35,882 nucleotides of DNA from an uncultured bacterium. Lineage in GTDB: Bacteria > Bacillota_I > Bacilli_A > RFN20 > CAG-826. Every line of letters starts with the position of its first letter. The stretch's first letter is position 1. The translations under genes and the position numbers were made by a program. Below are positions 8,128 through 16,364 of the stretch, one piece after another. The stretch is from positions 1 to 35,882 of the forward strand of contig CASFZJ010000017.1 of assembly GCA_949299165.1 (NCBI GenBank), given 5' to 3'. Under the pieces are notes generated by a model that worked only from the letters and a program-made list of their open reading frames with translations, did not search any database and was not told the origin of the DNA.

Positions 8128-9489
8128 TTATTGAGCTCCTTTAAATCTATTTAATCTAAGTGAAATTAATTTAACGAGAAGAGAAAGCACTAAAACAACG
8201 ATTAAGATAATAATTGCGATAGCACATGCTGCTGCATAACGTGGCGCTTCCCCACCAAGAATTACATAAATATGAACTGCAAGTGAAGCATATCCAGAAG
8301 TTAATGAAGCTGTATTTCCAATAGTAGACCCCATTGCAAAAACAAGCGCAGCACTTTCTCCAATAATTCTCCCTATTGAAAGCAAGGTAGAAGTTAAGAT
8401 TCCTGGCATAGCATTTGGTAAAACGACTTTAAAAGTTGTTTGTGTTCTACTTGCACCAAGTGCAAGCGAAGCTTGCGTCAAACTCTTTGGTATAACATTA
8501 ATTGATTCTTCAGTTGTTTTAACAATAGTTGGAAGAAGCATTAACGCCATTGTTAATGAACCTGTGAAAATATTTCCTCCGCTAAGTCCACCAATAGAAT
8601 TAACAAAAGGAATAAAAATAACAGCACCAGCAAGACCAAAAATAATCGATGGAATTCCACTTGTAACATCAATTAAAGTTCTAATTGCCTTTGTAATTGG
8701 TCCGTTTTTAGCATAAACTCCAAGATAAATTGCTGCTCCAATTCCAAGTGGCAAAGAAAATAACAAAGAAAATCCGATTAACATCAAAGTTGTTAATAAA
8801 GATCCTCTGATGCCTTCACCTTTAGTCATGAAGTTTGCACCTAAAATATATCTTGATTCATTTAATTCAGCGCACATTTCTTCTGCTGTTAATTCACTGC
8901 CATTTAACTGAGAAAAATCGGCACCAGTTTTGCTAATTGATAAATAATTACAATAAAATTGATTTGTAATTTCAACTGCCTCACCTTCATTATTTACAAA
9001 ATCATTAAATGGCGATCCATCTTCGATATGAACAATATAAACAATATTGTTTTGCATATTATCAACGCCATTTTCAAATGCAACACCCCATTTTTCAGAA
9101 AAAATTTCAGCATTTGTTGTGTTTTCAAAGGTTAAATCACCAACTTCAAAATAATTTTCATCCCCTGTATAAAGAGTTAATGATTCTTTTGTGTAATCAG
9201 ATGTAATAAATTCCCATGTTAAAGTGCTGGCCCCAGTTGTAAAAATATAAACAACCATCCAAATTAACATAGCAACTGTAAATAAACCAAAACATACTGT
9301 TCCAGCATTTATTCCACCATCTTTAAACTTTCTAGAGATATAATTTCTTTTTTGCTTTGGTGTCATCGATTTAAAAGACTTATCAATTTTGAAAAAGTTA
9401 ACAAAATTTTTAAAAGACTTTTTAAATCCTAATCCCATGTCAACAAAGGATTCTTTTATATTATTTGCTATTCTTTTTAAACTTGTCAT
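8128..9489 (-). CDS. pstA: phosphate ABC transporter permease PstA with an extracytoplasmic insertion
   Basis: A 453-residue membrane protein, about 150 longer than most PstA. TM1 is at about 62-84. Then about 140 residues (86-225) face outside before the permease core, which begins [20 protein letters not shown] and contains the EAA-type loop [19 protein letters not shown]. The insertion includes [14 protein letters not shown], which resembles a PDZ-like strand/loop, but this is a weak guess. Gene order and the conserved core make PstA secure. Its 5' end overlaps pstC by 29 nt and GAGG lies 10 nt before the ATG. Confidence 0.93.
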   Translation of the reverse strand: MTSLKRIANNIKESFVDMGLGFKKSFKNFVNFFKIDKSFKSMTPKQKRNYISRKFKDGGINAGTVCFGLFTVAMLIWMVVYIFTTGASTLTWEFITSDYTKESLTLYTGDENYFEVGDLTFENTTNAEIFSEKWGVAFENGVDNMQNNIVYIVHIEDGSPFNDFVNNEGEAVEITNQFYCNYLSISKTGADFSQLNGSELTAEEMCAELNESRYILGANFMTKGEGIRGSLLTTLMLIGFSLLFSLPLGIGAAIYLGVYAKNGPITKAIRTLIDVTSGIPSIIFGLAGAVIFIPFVNSIGGLSGGNIFTGSLTMALMLLPTIVKTTEESINVIPKSLTQASLALGASRTQTTFKVVLPNAMPGILTSTLLSIGRIIGESAALVFAMGSTIGNTASLTSGYASLAVHIYVILGGEAPRYAAACAIAIIILIVVLVLSLLVKLISLRLNRFKGAQ

Positions 9490-10519
9490 TGAAATAAGTC
9501 CTCACAAAAGCAATATCGGTAGAGAAAAATTTCCCGATTTTCTTAAATACACTTGTACTATTTTTAGTTTTGATTACATCCATCTTATTTTTAATAATGT
9601 TTAAAATTGATGTGATCATTAAAATAACTAAAATTAATACAATACCTAAAGAAAATCTTACGTCGTATCCAATTCCAGAAGCTTCACCAATTCCACTAAG
9701 CATGGCGCTAGTTAAAGTCATTCCTGGATTTAGTGGATTATAAAATCCAAGCCCATTTGAATTGTTTCCAATAACCATTTGGACAGCGGTTGCTTCACCA
9801 AGAGCACGGCCTACTCCTAAAATTATCCCCGCAAAAATGCCACTTTTTGCAGAAAATAATACTATTTTTATATTTGTTTGAGCATTGCTTGCGCCAAGTG
9901 CAATTGAAGCATTAATCATACTTTTATCAACTGCTTCAATAGCATTAATTGAAACCATTGTAATAGTTGGAATCGACATTAAAGCAAGAACAAGGGAAGC
10001 AGATAAAATTGAATTTCCTGCAAAAGTTTGAACAGGAACAGATTGAACAATTGGACAAATTACGCCCATGCCAAAAATACCATAAATAACAGAAGGTATT
10101 GATGATAAAAGTTCAACACAAGTTTTAATAACTGGCTTCGATCTTTTTGGAGCCATTCTTACAATAAATAAAGCGGTAAATACAGAAATAGGTATACTTA
10201 TAATTAACGACAAAATAGTTGTATATAAAGTCGTTAAAAGTAAGAAGCCCATGCCTCCACTTCCATCATAGAGCCAACGTGTATTAGTAAAAAATAATCC
10301 AATGTTTTGTTGAACAACTTCTCCTTCAACAAGCGAATAATTTTTTACAAATGGCTCAATTCCTTTTTCTAAGATAAATATAACGATAAAAATGACAAAA
10401 CTTGCACAAACAACAGCAATAAAGAGGAAGATTAACTTCACTATTCGATCGGTTAATTCCTTCCTCTTAAATTTTTTATCTTCTTGAGCTATATTATCTT
10501 GTCTATTTTCTTCTAACAT
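9461..10519 (-). CDS. pstC: phosphate ABC transporter permease PstC
   Basis: A 352-residue membrane protein. It has a cytoplasmic N-tail (1-25), TM1 (about 28-50), and a six-helix permease core with TTLYTTILSLIISIPISVFTA, SSIPSVIYGIFG and the coupling loop ASIALGASNAQTNIKIVLF that contacts PstB. It ends with about 35 basic cytoplasmic residues, the 3' part of which overlaps pstA. It is the second gene of the operon, 14 nt after pstS, with AGAGG before the ATG. Confidence 0.95.
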   Translation of the reverse strand: MLEENRQDNIAQEDKKFKRKELTDRIVKLIFLFIAVVCASFVIFIVIFILEKGIEPFVKNYSLVEGEVVQQNIGLFFTNTRWLYDGSGGMGFLLLTTLYTTILSLIISIPISVFTALFIVRMAPKRSKPVIKTCVELLSSIPSVIYGIFGMGVICPIVQSVPVQTFAGNSILSASLVLALMSIPTITMVSINAIEAVDKSMINASIALGASNAQTNIKIVLFSAKSGIFAGIILGVGRALGEATAVQMVIGNNSNGLGFYNPLNPGMTLTSAMLSGIGEASGIGYDVRFSLGIVLILVILMITSILNIIKNKMDVIKTKNSTSVFKKIGKFFSTDIAFVRTYFNDKFKKNSK

Positions 10520-10533
10520 AGCCTCTAACTAAA

Positions 10534-11565
10534 CTATTTAATTGCTTCGACAAATGCAGCCCAAGTTTTAACTTCACCTTTGTAAGCTTTAGCAAGAATG
10601 TCGGCTGTAACATTTTCTACTGCTGTATTTTTAACATTTACAATTGGGACAACAGCATCTTTACAAATGGCACCGTTTGTATTTTTATCATTTAATTGTG
10701 CTTTTTCTTCAGCGTTAATTTCTCTTGATAAGAAGCCAATATCACCATAAATATCAGCACTTTCTCCAGAAGCTGTAACTCCTTTAACAGCATCACCAGA
10801 TCCAGTTTGATTTGAAGTAACTGAACAACCTGTTGCTTCTTTAAATGCTGCAGACAATCCATTTAAAACGTTTTGAACTGATGTAGAACCACAAGTTTTT
10901 AATTCAACACCATTAATATCAAGATTTGGGAACTTTTCTTTAGCAATATCAGACCATTTTTTAGCTTCGATAACATTTTTAGTTAAAATACCACCTTCAG
11001 CAGCAATAGCTTGTAAACCTTCTGAAGATTCTGTCATGAAAACTCGAAATGCTTCTTTTGCTGTAGCTTTTTTATCATCTGTATAAAGTGCTGAATCTCT
11101 TACAACATAGTTGAAGCTTCTTTGTAGGCCATAAGTTCCATCAACAACGGTTTCACTTGAAGCAGCAACACCATTGAATTTTAAACCTTTAATTGTAGAA
11201 ACAGTGTCGAGTGAATCTAATGAACAGTAACCTAAAGCGTATTCATCGTTTCCAACAGCTGTCATGATAGCACCATTGCTGGATTGTGAAGAAACTGTAA
11301 CACCTTTATTCCATTTATCGTCTTTTTTGACATCGCCATATCCAATTCCTTCGAAGAAACATTCTCTAGTTCCACTAGTAGTTTCTCTTGAATAAAGTGA
11401 AATGCTTTTTGATGTATCGAAAGTATCATCATTGTTATTGTTGTTATTTTCATCTCCACCTGGATTTTCTGGAGTTGGGTCAGGTGTATCACCACCACAA
11501 GATACGACTGTAGCTCCCAAAATTCCTGTAAGAGCTAAACTGCAAAGTAATAAAATCTTTTTCAT
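10534..11565 (-). CDS. pstS: phosphate-binding lipoprotein PstS, permuted domain order
   Basis: A 343-residue lipoprotein. The signal peptide ends in VVSC (C23) and is followed by an Asn/Pro/Gly-rich linker to about residue 50. The phosphate-binding motifs are present but in swapped order: SGTR (64-67), usually in the second half of PstS, comes first, while GSTSV (226-230), GSG (255-257) and DIGFLSRE (275-282), usually N-terminal, come last. I chose the ATG at 11565 because it has GAGGAG upstream and starts a proper signal peptide; the frame stays open to 11622 but that extension has no SD. The promoter has Pho-box-like repeats. From memory, some clostridial PstS share this order. Confidence 0.93.
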   Translation of the reverse strand: MKKILLLCSLALTGILGATVVSCGGDTPDPTPENPGGDENNNNNNDDTFDTSKSISLYSRETTSGTRECFFEGIGYGDVKKDDKWNKGVTVSSQSSNGAIMTAVGNDEYALGYCSLDSLDTVSTIKGLKFNGVAASSETVVDGTYGLQRSFNYVVRDSALYTDDKKATAKEAFRVFMTESSEGLQAIAAEGGILTKNVIEAKKWSDIAKEKFPNLDINGVELKTCGSTSVQNVLNGLSAAFKEATGCSVTSNQTGSGDAVKGVTASGESADIYGDIGFLSREINAEEKAQLNDKNTNGAICKDAVVPIVNVKNTAVENVTADILAKAYKGEVKTWAAFVEAIK

Positions 11566-11608
11566 TTTCTTCTCCTCTTTACGCCAATAACTATAAAGAT
11601 TTGAAAAA

Positions 11609-11654
11609 TGTAAAAATATCATAGAATTGTAAAAGATTGTAAAGAAATTGTAAA
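11609..11654 (-). promoter_or_regulatory. pstS promoter with PhoP-box-like TTTACA repeats
   Basis: On the minus strand TTTACA occurs at 11654-11649, 11643-11638 and 11633-11628 (steps of 11 and 10 bp) and again at 11614-11609. B. subtilis PhoP binds TTAACA-like repeats every 11 bp, so this is a Pho box by analogy. A -10 TATGAT lies at 11623-11618 and the repeats cover the -35 position, as expected for activation. Predicted UTR is about 45 nt. Confidence 0.75.
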
Positions 11655-11689
11655 AATCAATAATTCTTAAATTTCATGAAGTTAAAAAA

Positions 11690-11858
11690 CCAGAAATTTA
11701 ATTAAATTTCCAGAAAAAATGATTATATTTCCAGGGAAAATGCATAAAAATCCTGGAAAAATGATAAAATTTCCGGAAAAAAAGTGAAAAAAATATAGAA
11801 AAAAAGACAAATTTCCGTAGAAAAATATCAAAAAATCCTAAGAAAACACTACTTTCCC
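11690..11858. repeat. 21-bp-phased degenerate repeat array (TTTCC-GGAAA units)
   Basis: CC dinucleotides centred in AT-rich TTTCC(N)GGAAA-like units fall at 11690, 11710, 11731, 11752, 11773, 11815, 11837 and 11856, that is every 20-22 bp, with one degenerate unit near 11794. The best units read ATTTCCAGGGAAAATG and ATTTCCGGAAAA. The array fills the interval between the galU 3' end and the pstS promoter. There is no open frame through it. It is too degenerate and closely spaced for CRISPR. Confidence 0.75.
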
Positions 11859-11924
11859 AGACAAACCAACAATAAACAAAAAACGAGAAGATGCTATATT
11901 CTTAGGAAATTTTAAAAAATAAAT

Positions 11925-12800
11925 TTATTTGATATTTAATTCTTTTATATGTTTAATTAACCATTCTCTAAATTCTTCTCTTGATAAGCCTACATCAATA
12001 ATTGCTTCTAGATATCCTAATTTATCTCCACAATCATAGCGTTTACCTTCAAAATCATAATAATAAACTTCTTCTTTTTTCATGATTTCAGCAATTGCAT
12101 CTGTTAATTGAATTTCGCCACCTGCTCCACGAGGTGTATTTTCTAGTTCGTCAAAAATTCTTGCGTTGAAAACCCATTTACCTAAACTCGCTAAATCACT
12201 TGGTGCTTCATTTAATTTAGGTTTTTCTACAATTCCATTTAATTGATATAAACGATCGCCAAGTTGTTTTTCGACTTTCATCGCACCATATTTAACAATG
12301 TTTTCGTGTGCAACTTTTTGCCCACCAACAACAGTTTTTCCACCAATCTTTTCAAAAACTTCAACTAGCTGTTTAACTGGCGAATCTCCTTTATATGTGC
12401 AAATATCATCTCCACAGCAAACAACAAAGTTATCATCTTTAACAACTGATTTTGCTTGTAAAACAGCATGTCCTAAACCTAATTGTTCATGTTGAATGAC
12501 AAAATGATAATTTGCTTTTGTTCCTATATGATGAATTATTTTGGCAAAATCATCTTTTCCATGTTCAATTAAATCTTTTTCATATTCTTCATCTAAAGAA
12601 TAATATTTTCTGATATCATCTTTACCTTCAGAAACAATAAAAACAATATCTGTTATTCCTGCTTCTAAACATTCTTCAACAATATAGTCGAGTGTTGGAC
12701 GATCAACGATAGGGCACATTTCTTTTGCTACGCCTTTTGTGATAGGTAAAAAACGTGTTCCTTTACCTGCGCAAGGGATAACCGCATACTTAACTTTCAT
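11925..12800 (-). CDS. galU: UTP-glucose-1-phosphate uridylyltransferase
   Basis: A 291-residue enzyme making UDP-glucose from UTP and glucose-1-phosphate. The N-terminal nucleotide-binding motif GKGTRFLPITKGVAKEM, VDRPTLDYIVEE, and VVCCGDDICT are typical, as is VEKPK later. Length matches bacterial GalU. UDP-glucose is needed for glycolipids/polysaccharide and for regenerating UDP-galactose in the Leloir pathway, which links it to the gal operon further along. It has its own promoter, with AGAGGA about 10 nt before the ATG. It is transcribed toward pstS but appears to be a separate unit. Confidence 0.97.
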   Translation of the reverse strand: MKVKYAVIPCAGKGTRFLPITKGVAKEMCPIVDRPTLDYIVEECLEAGITDIVFIVSEGKDDIRKYYSLDEEYEKDLIEHGKDDFAKIIHHIGTKANYHFVIQHEQLGLGHAVLQAKSVVKDDNFVVCCGDDICTYKGDSPVKQLVEVFEKIGGKTVVGGQKVAHENIVKYGAMKVEKQLGDRLYQLNGIVEKPKLNEAPSDLASLGKWVFNARIFDELENTPRGAGGEIQLTDAIAEIMKKEEVYYYDFEGKRYDCGDKLGYLEAIIDVGLSREEFREWLIKHIKELNIK

Positions 12801-12828
12801 ATAATTAAATCCTCTTTTTAATAACTAA

Positions 12829-12857
12829 ATTATAAATCTAATAAATTGTGAAAGCAA
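12829..12857 (-). promoter_or_regulatory. galU promoter
   Basis: On the minus strand TTGCTT (12857-12852), 17 nt, and TATAAT (12834-12829), about 28 nt before the ATG. Confidence 0.7.
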
Positions 12858-12882
12858 AATAAGGATAGTGCCGGCCCTTATT
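12858..12882. other. hairpin abutting the galU -35
   Basis: Arms AATAAGG/CCTTATT (7 bp) flank an 11-nt loop containing GCCGGC, unusually GC-rich for this DNA. On the minus strand it is followed by TTTTG. It could be a second weak terminator after the rubrerythrin operon or an operator for galU. Not resolved. Confidence 0.35.
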
Positions 12883-12927
12883 CCTCTTCTTTTCCTTATT
12901 ATATATAGATATCTTTTTTATCAATTT

Positions 12928-12952
12928 AAAAAGCCACAACCGGAGTTGTGGC
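12928..12952 (-). terminator. Rho-independent terminator of the rubrerythrin operon
   Basis: On the minus strand GCCACAAC-TCCG-GTTGTGGC, a perfect 8-bp stem with a tetraloop, is followed by TTTTT. It lies about 25 nt after the rbr stop. Confidence 0.95.
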
Positions 12953-12977
12953 CAGAGTTACAAAGTCTAAAAGTTAA

Positions 12978-13520
12978 TTAATAATTTGTTGCGTTAACTT
13001 CAAAGAAGCTTTGTGGATGAGCACAGCATGGGCAGACTTTTGGTGCTTCTTTTCCAACAAAGATGTATCCACAGTTTCTGCATTTCCAAATTGTAATACC
13101 TGTATCTTTTTTGAAAACCTCGCAGAGCTCAACATTTTTTAATAATTTATTGTATCTTTCTTCGTGTTTTGCTTCGACATCTGCGACTAATCTAAATTTA
13201 ATAGCAAGATCTTTAAAGCCTTCTTTTTCTGCAACTTCAGCGAATTCTTTATACATAGTTGTCCATTCATAATTTTCGCCTTCAGCTGCTGCTTTTAAGT
13301 TAGCTGCTGTATCGCCGATTCCTTCGAGTTCTTTGAACCACAGTTTTGCGTGTTCTTTTTCGTTATCTGCTGTTTCTAAGAAAATTGCAGCGATTTGTTC
13401 GTAGCCTTCTTTTTTAGCAACACTAGCAAAATATGTATATTTATTTCTTGCTTGTGATTCGCCAGCAAAAGCTGTTTGTAAATTCTTTTCGGTTTGTGTA
13501 CCTGCGTATTTATTTGCCAT
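12978..13520 (-). CDS. rbr: rubrerythrin
   Basis: A 180-residue peroxide-reducing di-iron protein. The ferritin-like domain shows [19 protein letters not shown] and [13 protein letters not shown] with the second set [30 protein letters not shown], giving the conserved Glu/His iron ligands. The C-terminal rubredoxin-like domain has C-x2-C (CRNC) and C-x2-C (CPCC). Rubrerythrin with a PerR-type regulator and a small rubredoxin-like protein is a standard oxidative-stress unit of anaerobes, reducing H2O2 to water with electrons from rubredoxin. The ATG has AAGGAGA 11 nt upstream. Confidence 0.98.
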   Translation of the reverse strand: MANKYAGTQTEKNLQTAFAGESQARNKYTYFASVAKKEGYEQIAAIFLETADNEKEHAKLWFKELEGIGDTAANLKAAAEGENYEWTTMYKEFAEVAEKEGFKDLAIKFRLVADVEAKHEERYNKLLKNVELCEVFKKDTGITIWKCRNCGYIFVGKEAPKVCPCCAHPQSFFEVNATNY

Positions 13521-13543
13521 ATCCTATATTCTCCTTTATTTAA

Positions 13544-13663
13544 TTATTCGCCTTCTTTTACTTCTTGTAAATCATCACCTGATGCACCACATACTGGGCA
13601 AACTGGATTTGGTTCATCGCTTTCAAATTCGATGCCGCAAACTAAGCATAAATATTTCTTCAT
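13544..13663 (-). CDS. 39-residue rubredoxin-like protein
   Basis: A short gene with a strong SD (AAGGAGG, 5 nt before ATG). The protein begins MKKYLCLVCGIEFESDEPNP and has C-x2-C twice (CLVC, CPVC), which can bind one iron or zinc, as in the rubredoxin-like tail of rubrerythrin. It is shorter than true rubredoxin (about 52) and lacks the central GIPPGTxFEDLP block, so it is a minimal rubredoxin-like knuckle. Its place between perR and rbr suggests an electron donor to rubrerythrin. The acidic C-terminus ends EVKEGE. Confidence 0.85.
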   Translation of the reverse strand: MKKYLCLVCGIEFESDEPNPVCPVCGASGDDLQEVKEGE

Positions 13664-13689
13664 AATTCCTCCTTAATGCTTATATAACT

Positions 13690-13705
13690 AATTGCTTAAG
13701 CAATT
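13690..13705. promoter_or_regulatory. 16-bp perfect palindrome between perR and the rubredoxin-like gene
   Basis: AATTGCTTAAGCAATT lies 3 nt after the perR stop. It could fold in the mRNA or bind a dimeric regulator. It does not match the known PerR box (TTATAATNATTATAA). Confidence 0.4.
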
Positions 13706-13708
13706 TAA

Positions 13709-14083
13709 TTAATGATGTTTTAAACATTCTTTACATAATCCATAATAGATAGTTTCTGAACTTCGAATCAAATTGCCATCAACAATTTTAACTTCAAATT
13801 CAGTTTCATCTCTAGGAATATCAAGAATTTTATGACATCTAGAACAAATGAAGTGATCGTGTCTAGGTTGATCAAACATTTCATAGAAATCTTGACCACA
13901 TTTTGTTGCAATTTTTCTTACAACATTTTGTTTCTCTAAAGATTCAAGCGAACGATAAACTGTTGAAAGTGCCATATTTACGCCGTTTTCATCGAGTTCA
14001 TCAGCAATTTCATTAATGGTTGAATGACCTAAATTTTTAATTGCTTCAACTATGTATTTTCTTTGAGAAGTTAGTCTATACAT
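13709..14083 (-). CDS. perR: Fur-family regulator, probably PerR
   Basis: A 124-residue Fur-superfamily protein. The winged helix has STVYRSLESLEKQNVV, the regulatory metal site has HDHFICSRCHKI, and the structural zinc site has CSRC and CKEC. I start at the ATG at 14083 because GGAGAGG lies 6-8 nt before it; the frame opens 6 codons earlier, but that ATG overlaps the -10. It is the first gene of an operon with a rubredoxin-like gene and rubrerythrin, so peroxide sensing (PerR) is more likely than iron (Fur) or zinc (Zur). The key D/H oxidation ligands cannot be settled by eye. Confidence 0.85.
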   Translation of the reverse strand: MYRLTSQRKYIVEAIKNLGHSTINEIADELDENGVNMALSTVYRSLESLEKQNVVRKIATKCGQDFYEMFDQPRHDHFICSRCHKILDIPRDETEFEVKIVDGNLIRSSETIYYGLCKECLKHH

Positions 14084-14099
14084 TTTTCGCCTCTCCATC

Positions 14100-14128
14100 A
14101 TTATAACGGAAAGAGAAAATTAAAACAA
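14100..14128 (-). promoter_or_regulatory. perR-rbr operon promoter
   Basis: On the minus strand TTGTTT (14128-14123), 17 nt, and TATAAT (14105-14100). The UTR would be about 10 nt with the SD inside it. TTATAATGAT around the -10 resembles half of a PerR box, consistent with autoregulation. Confidence 0.65.
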
Positions 14129-14134
14129 ATCTAT

Positions 14135-14151
14135 TTGCAAATTTTTTGCAA
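14135..14151 (-). terminator. possible weak terminator of tex
   Basis: TTGCAAA-AAA-TTTGCAA, a 7-bp AT-rich stem 5 nt after the tex stop, followed by ATAGATTTGTTTT. The stem is weak. Confidence 0.4.
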
Positions 14152-14156
14152 TAAGA

Positions 14157-16304
14157 TTATTTGGCTTGTTTGATTGATAAGCCAATTCTTTTACTAATTG
14201 GATCAACCGAAATAACTTTAACTTTAACAATATCGTTAATTGATAAAACTTCACTCGGATGGCGGATAAATTTATTTGCAATTTCACTGATATGAACTAA
14301 ACCATCTTGGTGAACATTAATATCAACAAAGGCACCAAAATCTGCAATATTTCTTACAGTACCAGTTAAAATCATTCCAACTTTTAAGTCTTCAATTGAT
14401 TTTACATTGTTATCAAGTTCAAAAATTTTTACATCATCTCTAATATCTCTACCTGGTTTTTCTAACTCTTTAATGATGTCTTCAAGAGTTAATTCGCCAA
14501 TTCCACTCTTTTCAAGGAATTTATCCTTGTTAAACAAAGAAAGTTTTAGTTTTAAAGTTCCTTCATCATCGTTTTTTAAATCTATTTTTGCTTCTTTTAA
14601 GATTTCTTTAGCAAATTTATAACTTTCTGGGTGAACTCCGGTGGTATCAAGTGGCTCTTCGCCATCAACAATACGCAAGAAACCTGCACATTGTTCATAA
14701 GCTTTTTCCCCTAATTTAGGTACTTTTTTAAGTTCTTCTCTATTTTTGAATTCACCATGTTCTTCACGATAGTTATAAATATTTTGAGCGATGGTTTTGT
14801 TGATTCCGGATACATATTTTAAAAGCGAAACACTAGCGGTATTTAAATTAACACCAACTGTGTTAACGCAATCTTCAACAACGCCACCTAAAACTTCACC
14901 AAGTCTTTTTTGATCTAAATCATGCTGATATTGACCAACGCCAATTGCTTTAGGGTCAATTTTAACAAGTTCGCTTAAAGGGTCCATAAGTCTTCGAGCA
15001 AGAGAAATGGCGCTTCTTTTTTCAACAGGTAACTCTGGAAATTCTTCTTCACCAAGTTTTGAAGCACTATAAACACTAGCGCCGCTTTCATTTACAATAT
15101 AAACCTTCATTGGAAGATTATTTTCTTTAATAAGTTCAGATAAAATCGCTTCACTTTCTCTACTTGCGGTTCCATTACCTAAAGCAATGTAATCAATATG
15201 ATTTGATTTTAAAACTGTTAATAATTTTCTTTTGGAAATTTCAACTTGTTCTTTTGAATTGGCTGTAATGAAGCTTACATCAATTACTTTTTTGTTTGGA
15301 TTTCCGAGTTTATCAATTAAAGCGTATTTACAACCTGTTCTAAAACCAGGATCAAAACCTAATATGTCTTTATTTTTTAGAGGTGGATACATTAATAAAC
15401 TCTTTAAATTTTTCTTAAAGACACCAAAAGATTGTTCGCTAGCTTTATCAAATAAATCACTTCTAATTTCATTTTCAACACTAGGTTTAATTAAACGTTT
15501 AAGCGAATCATTGATTATTTCTGTATAAATATCGAAAAATTTAGGTTTTTTATTATATCTTTTCCTAATAAAAGTAATGATTTCTTCATCGTCATAAACT
15601 AAAGCGACTTTTAGGCACTTTTCGTTTTCGCCTCTATTAATTGCAAGATATCTATGAGGTTTAATTGCTGAAACTGGTTCTTGATAATCAGCATAAATTT
15701 TATAAGTATCTCTTTCATCTTTTTTAACTTCTTTAGAAGAAATACTGCCTTTTTTCTCGATTAAATCCTTCATGAATTTTCTGATTAAAGGATCGTCGCT
15801 AATAACTTCAGAAACTATATCTTTTGCACCATTTATTGCATCTTCAGCTGTAAGAACTTTCTTTTCTTCGTTAATATATTTTTTAGCTTCTTCGTTTAAA
15901 TCTTTAGTGACGTCTTCATCAAGAATAATTTTAGCAAGTGGTTCCAATCCTTTTTCTTTAGCAATACTGCCTCTTGTTTTCTTTTTAGGTTTATAAGGCC
16001 TATATAAATCTTCAAGTTCAGCTAATGTTTTAACATTTTCGATTTGATTTTTAAGTTCATCGGTTAATTTGCCTTGTTCTTCTATCGATTTTAAAACTGT
16101 ATTAATTCTTTCATCTAAATTTCTTAAATAATTTAAACGATCAAATAAATTTCTAAGTTGAGCGTCATCTAAATTTCCTGTTACATCTTTTCTATAACGA
16201 GCAATAAAAGGAATTGTGTTCCCTTCATCAATAAGTTTTACTGCCGCAACAACTTTTTTATCCTCTAAATCCAGTTCTTCGCAAAGTCTTTTAATAATGT
16301 CCAT
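14157..16304 (-). CDS. tex: Tex-family RNA-binding transcription accessory protein
   Basis: A 715-residue protein, the usual Tex length. It has an N-terminal helical region with the conserved IPFIARYRKDVTG, a YqgF/RNase H-like domain (ILGFDPGFRTGCKYALIDK at about 315), the VGVGQYQHDL block, a helix-hairpin-helix pair (around 495-540), and a C-terminal S1 domain (LTGTVRNIADFGAFVDI to about 712). Tex binds nucleic acids and affects transcription/RNA turnover; its exact function is not settled. The ATG has AAAGAGG 7 nt upstream. It stands alone between two units. Confidence 0.97.
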   Translation of the reverse strand: MDIIKRLCEELDLEDKKVVAAVKLIDEGNTIPFIARYRKDVTGNLDDAQLRNLFDRLNYLRNLDERINTVLKSIEEQGKLTDELKNQIENVKTLAELEDLYRPYKPKKKTRGSIAKEKGLEPLAKIILDEDVTKDLNEEAKKYINEEKKVLTAEDAINGAKDIVSEVISDDPLIRKFMKDLIEKKGSISSKEVKKDERDTYKIYADYQEPVSAIKPHRYLAINRGENEKCLKVALVYDDEEIITFIRKRYNKKPKFFDIYTEIINDSLKRLIKPSVENEIRSDLFDKASEQSFGVFKKNLKSLLMYPPLKNKDILGFDPGFRTGCKYALIDKLGNPNKKVIDVSFITANSKEQVEISKRKLLTVLKSNHIDYIALGNGTASRESEAILSELIKENNLPMKVYIVNESGASVYSASKLGEEEFPELPVEKRSAISLARRLMDPLSELVKIDPKAIGVGQYQHDLDQKRLGEVLGGVVEDCVNTVGVNLNTASVSLLKYVSGINKTIAQNIYNYREEHGEFKNREELKKVPKLGEKAYEQCAGFLRIVDGEEPLDTTGVHPESYKFAKEILKEAKIDLKNDDEGTLKLKLSLFNKDKFLEKSGIGELTLEDIIKELEKPGRDIRDDVKIFELDNNVKSIEDLKVGMILTGTVRNIADFGAFVDINVHQDGLVHISEIANKFIRHPSEVLSINDIVKVKVISVDPISKRIGLSIKQAK

Positions 16305-16335
16305 ATTCTACCTCTTTTCTATATTTTACAAAAAA

Positions 16336-16353
16336 TAATTGAGTTTTGCAGGG
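16336..16353 (-). repeat. copy 2 of the four-copy 3'-UTR element
   Basis: On the minus strand CCCTGCAAAACTCAATTA, between AAAATA and TTTTTT, 11 nt after the stop of the sensor lipoprotein gene and upstream of tex. It matches copy 3 exactly over the 18-nt core. Confidence 0.7.
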
Positions 16354-16364
16354 TATTTTAAAAA

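Noticed and set aside
11566-11622. Longer PstS N-terminus
   Set aside because: The extra 19 residues lack an SD and would mask the lipoprotein signal peptide starting at 11565.
11690-11858. CRISPR array
   Set aside because: Period is only 21 bp, units are degenerate and there are no unique 30-nt spacers or cas genes.
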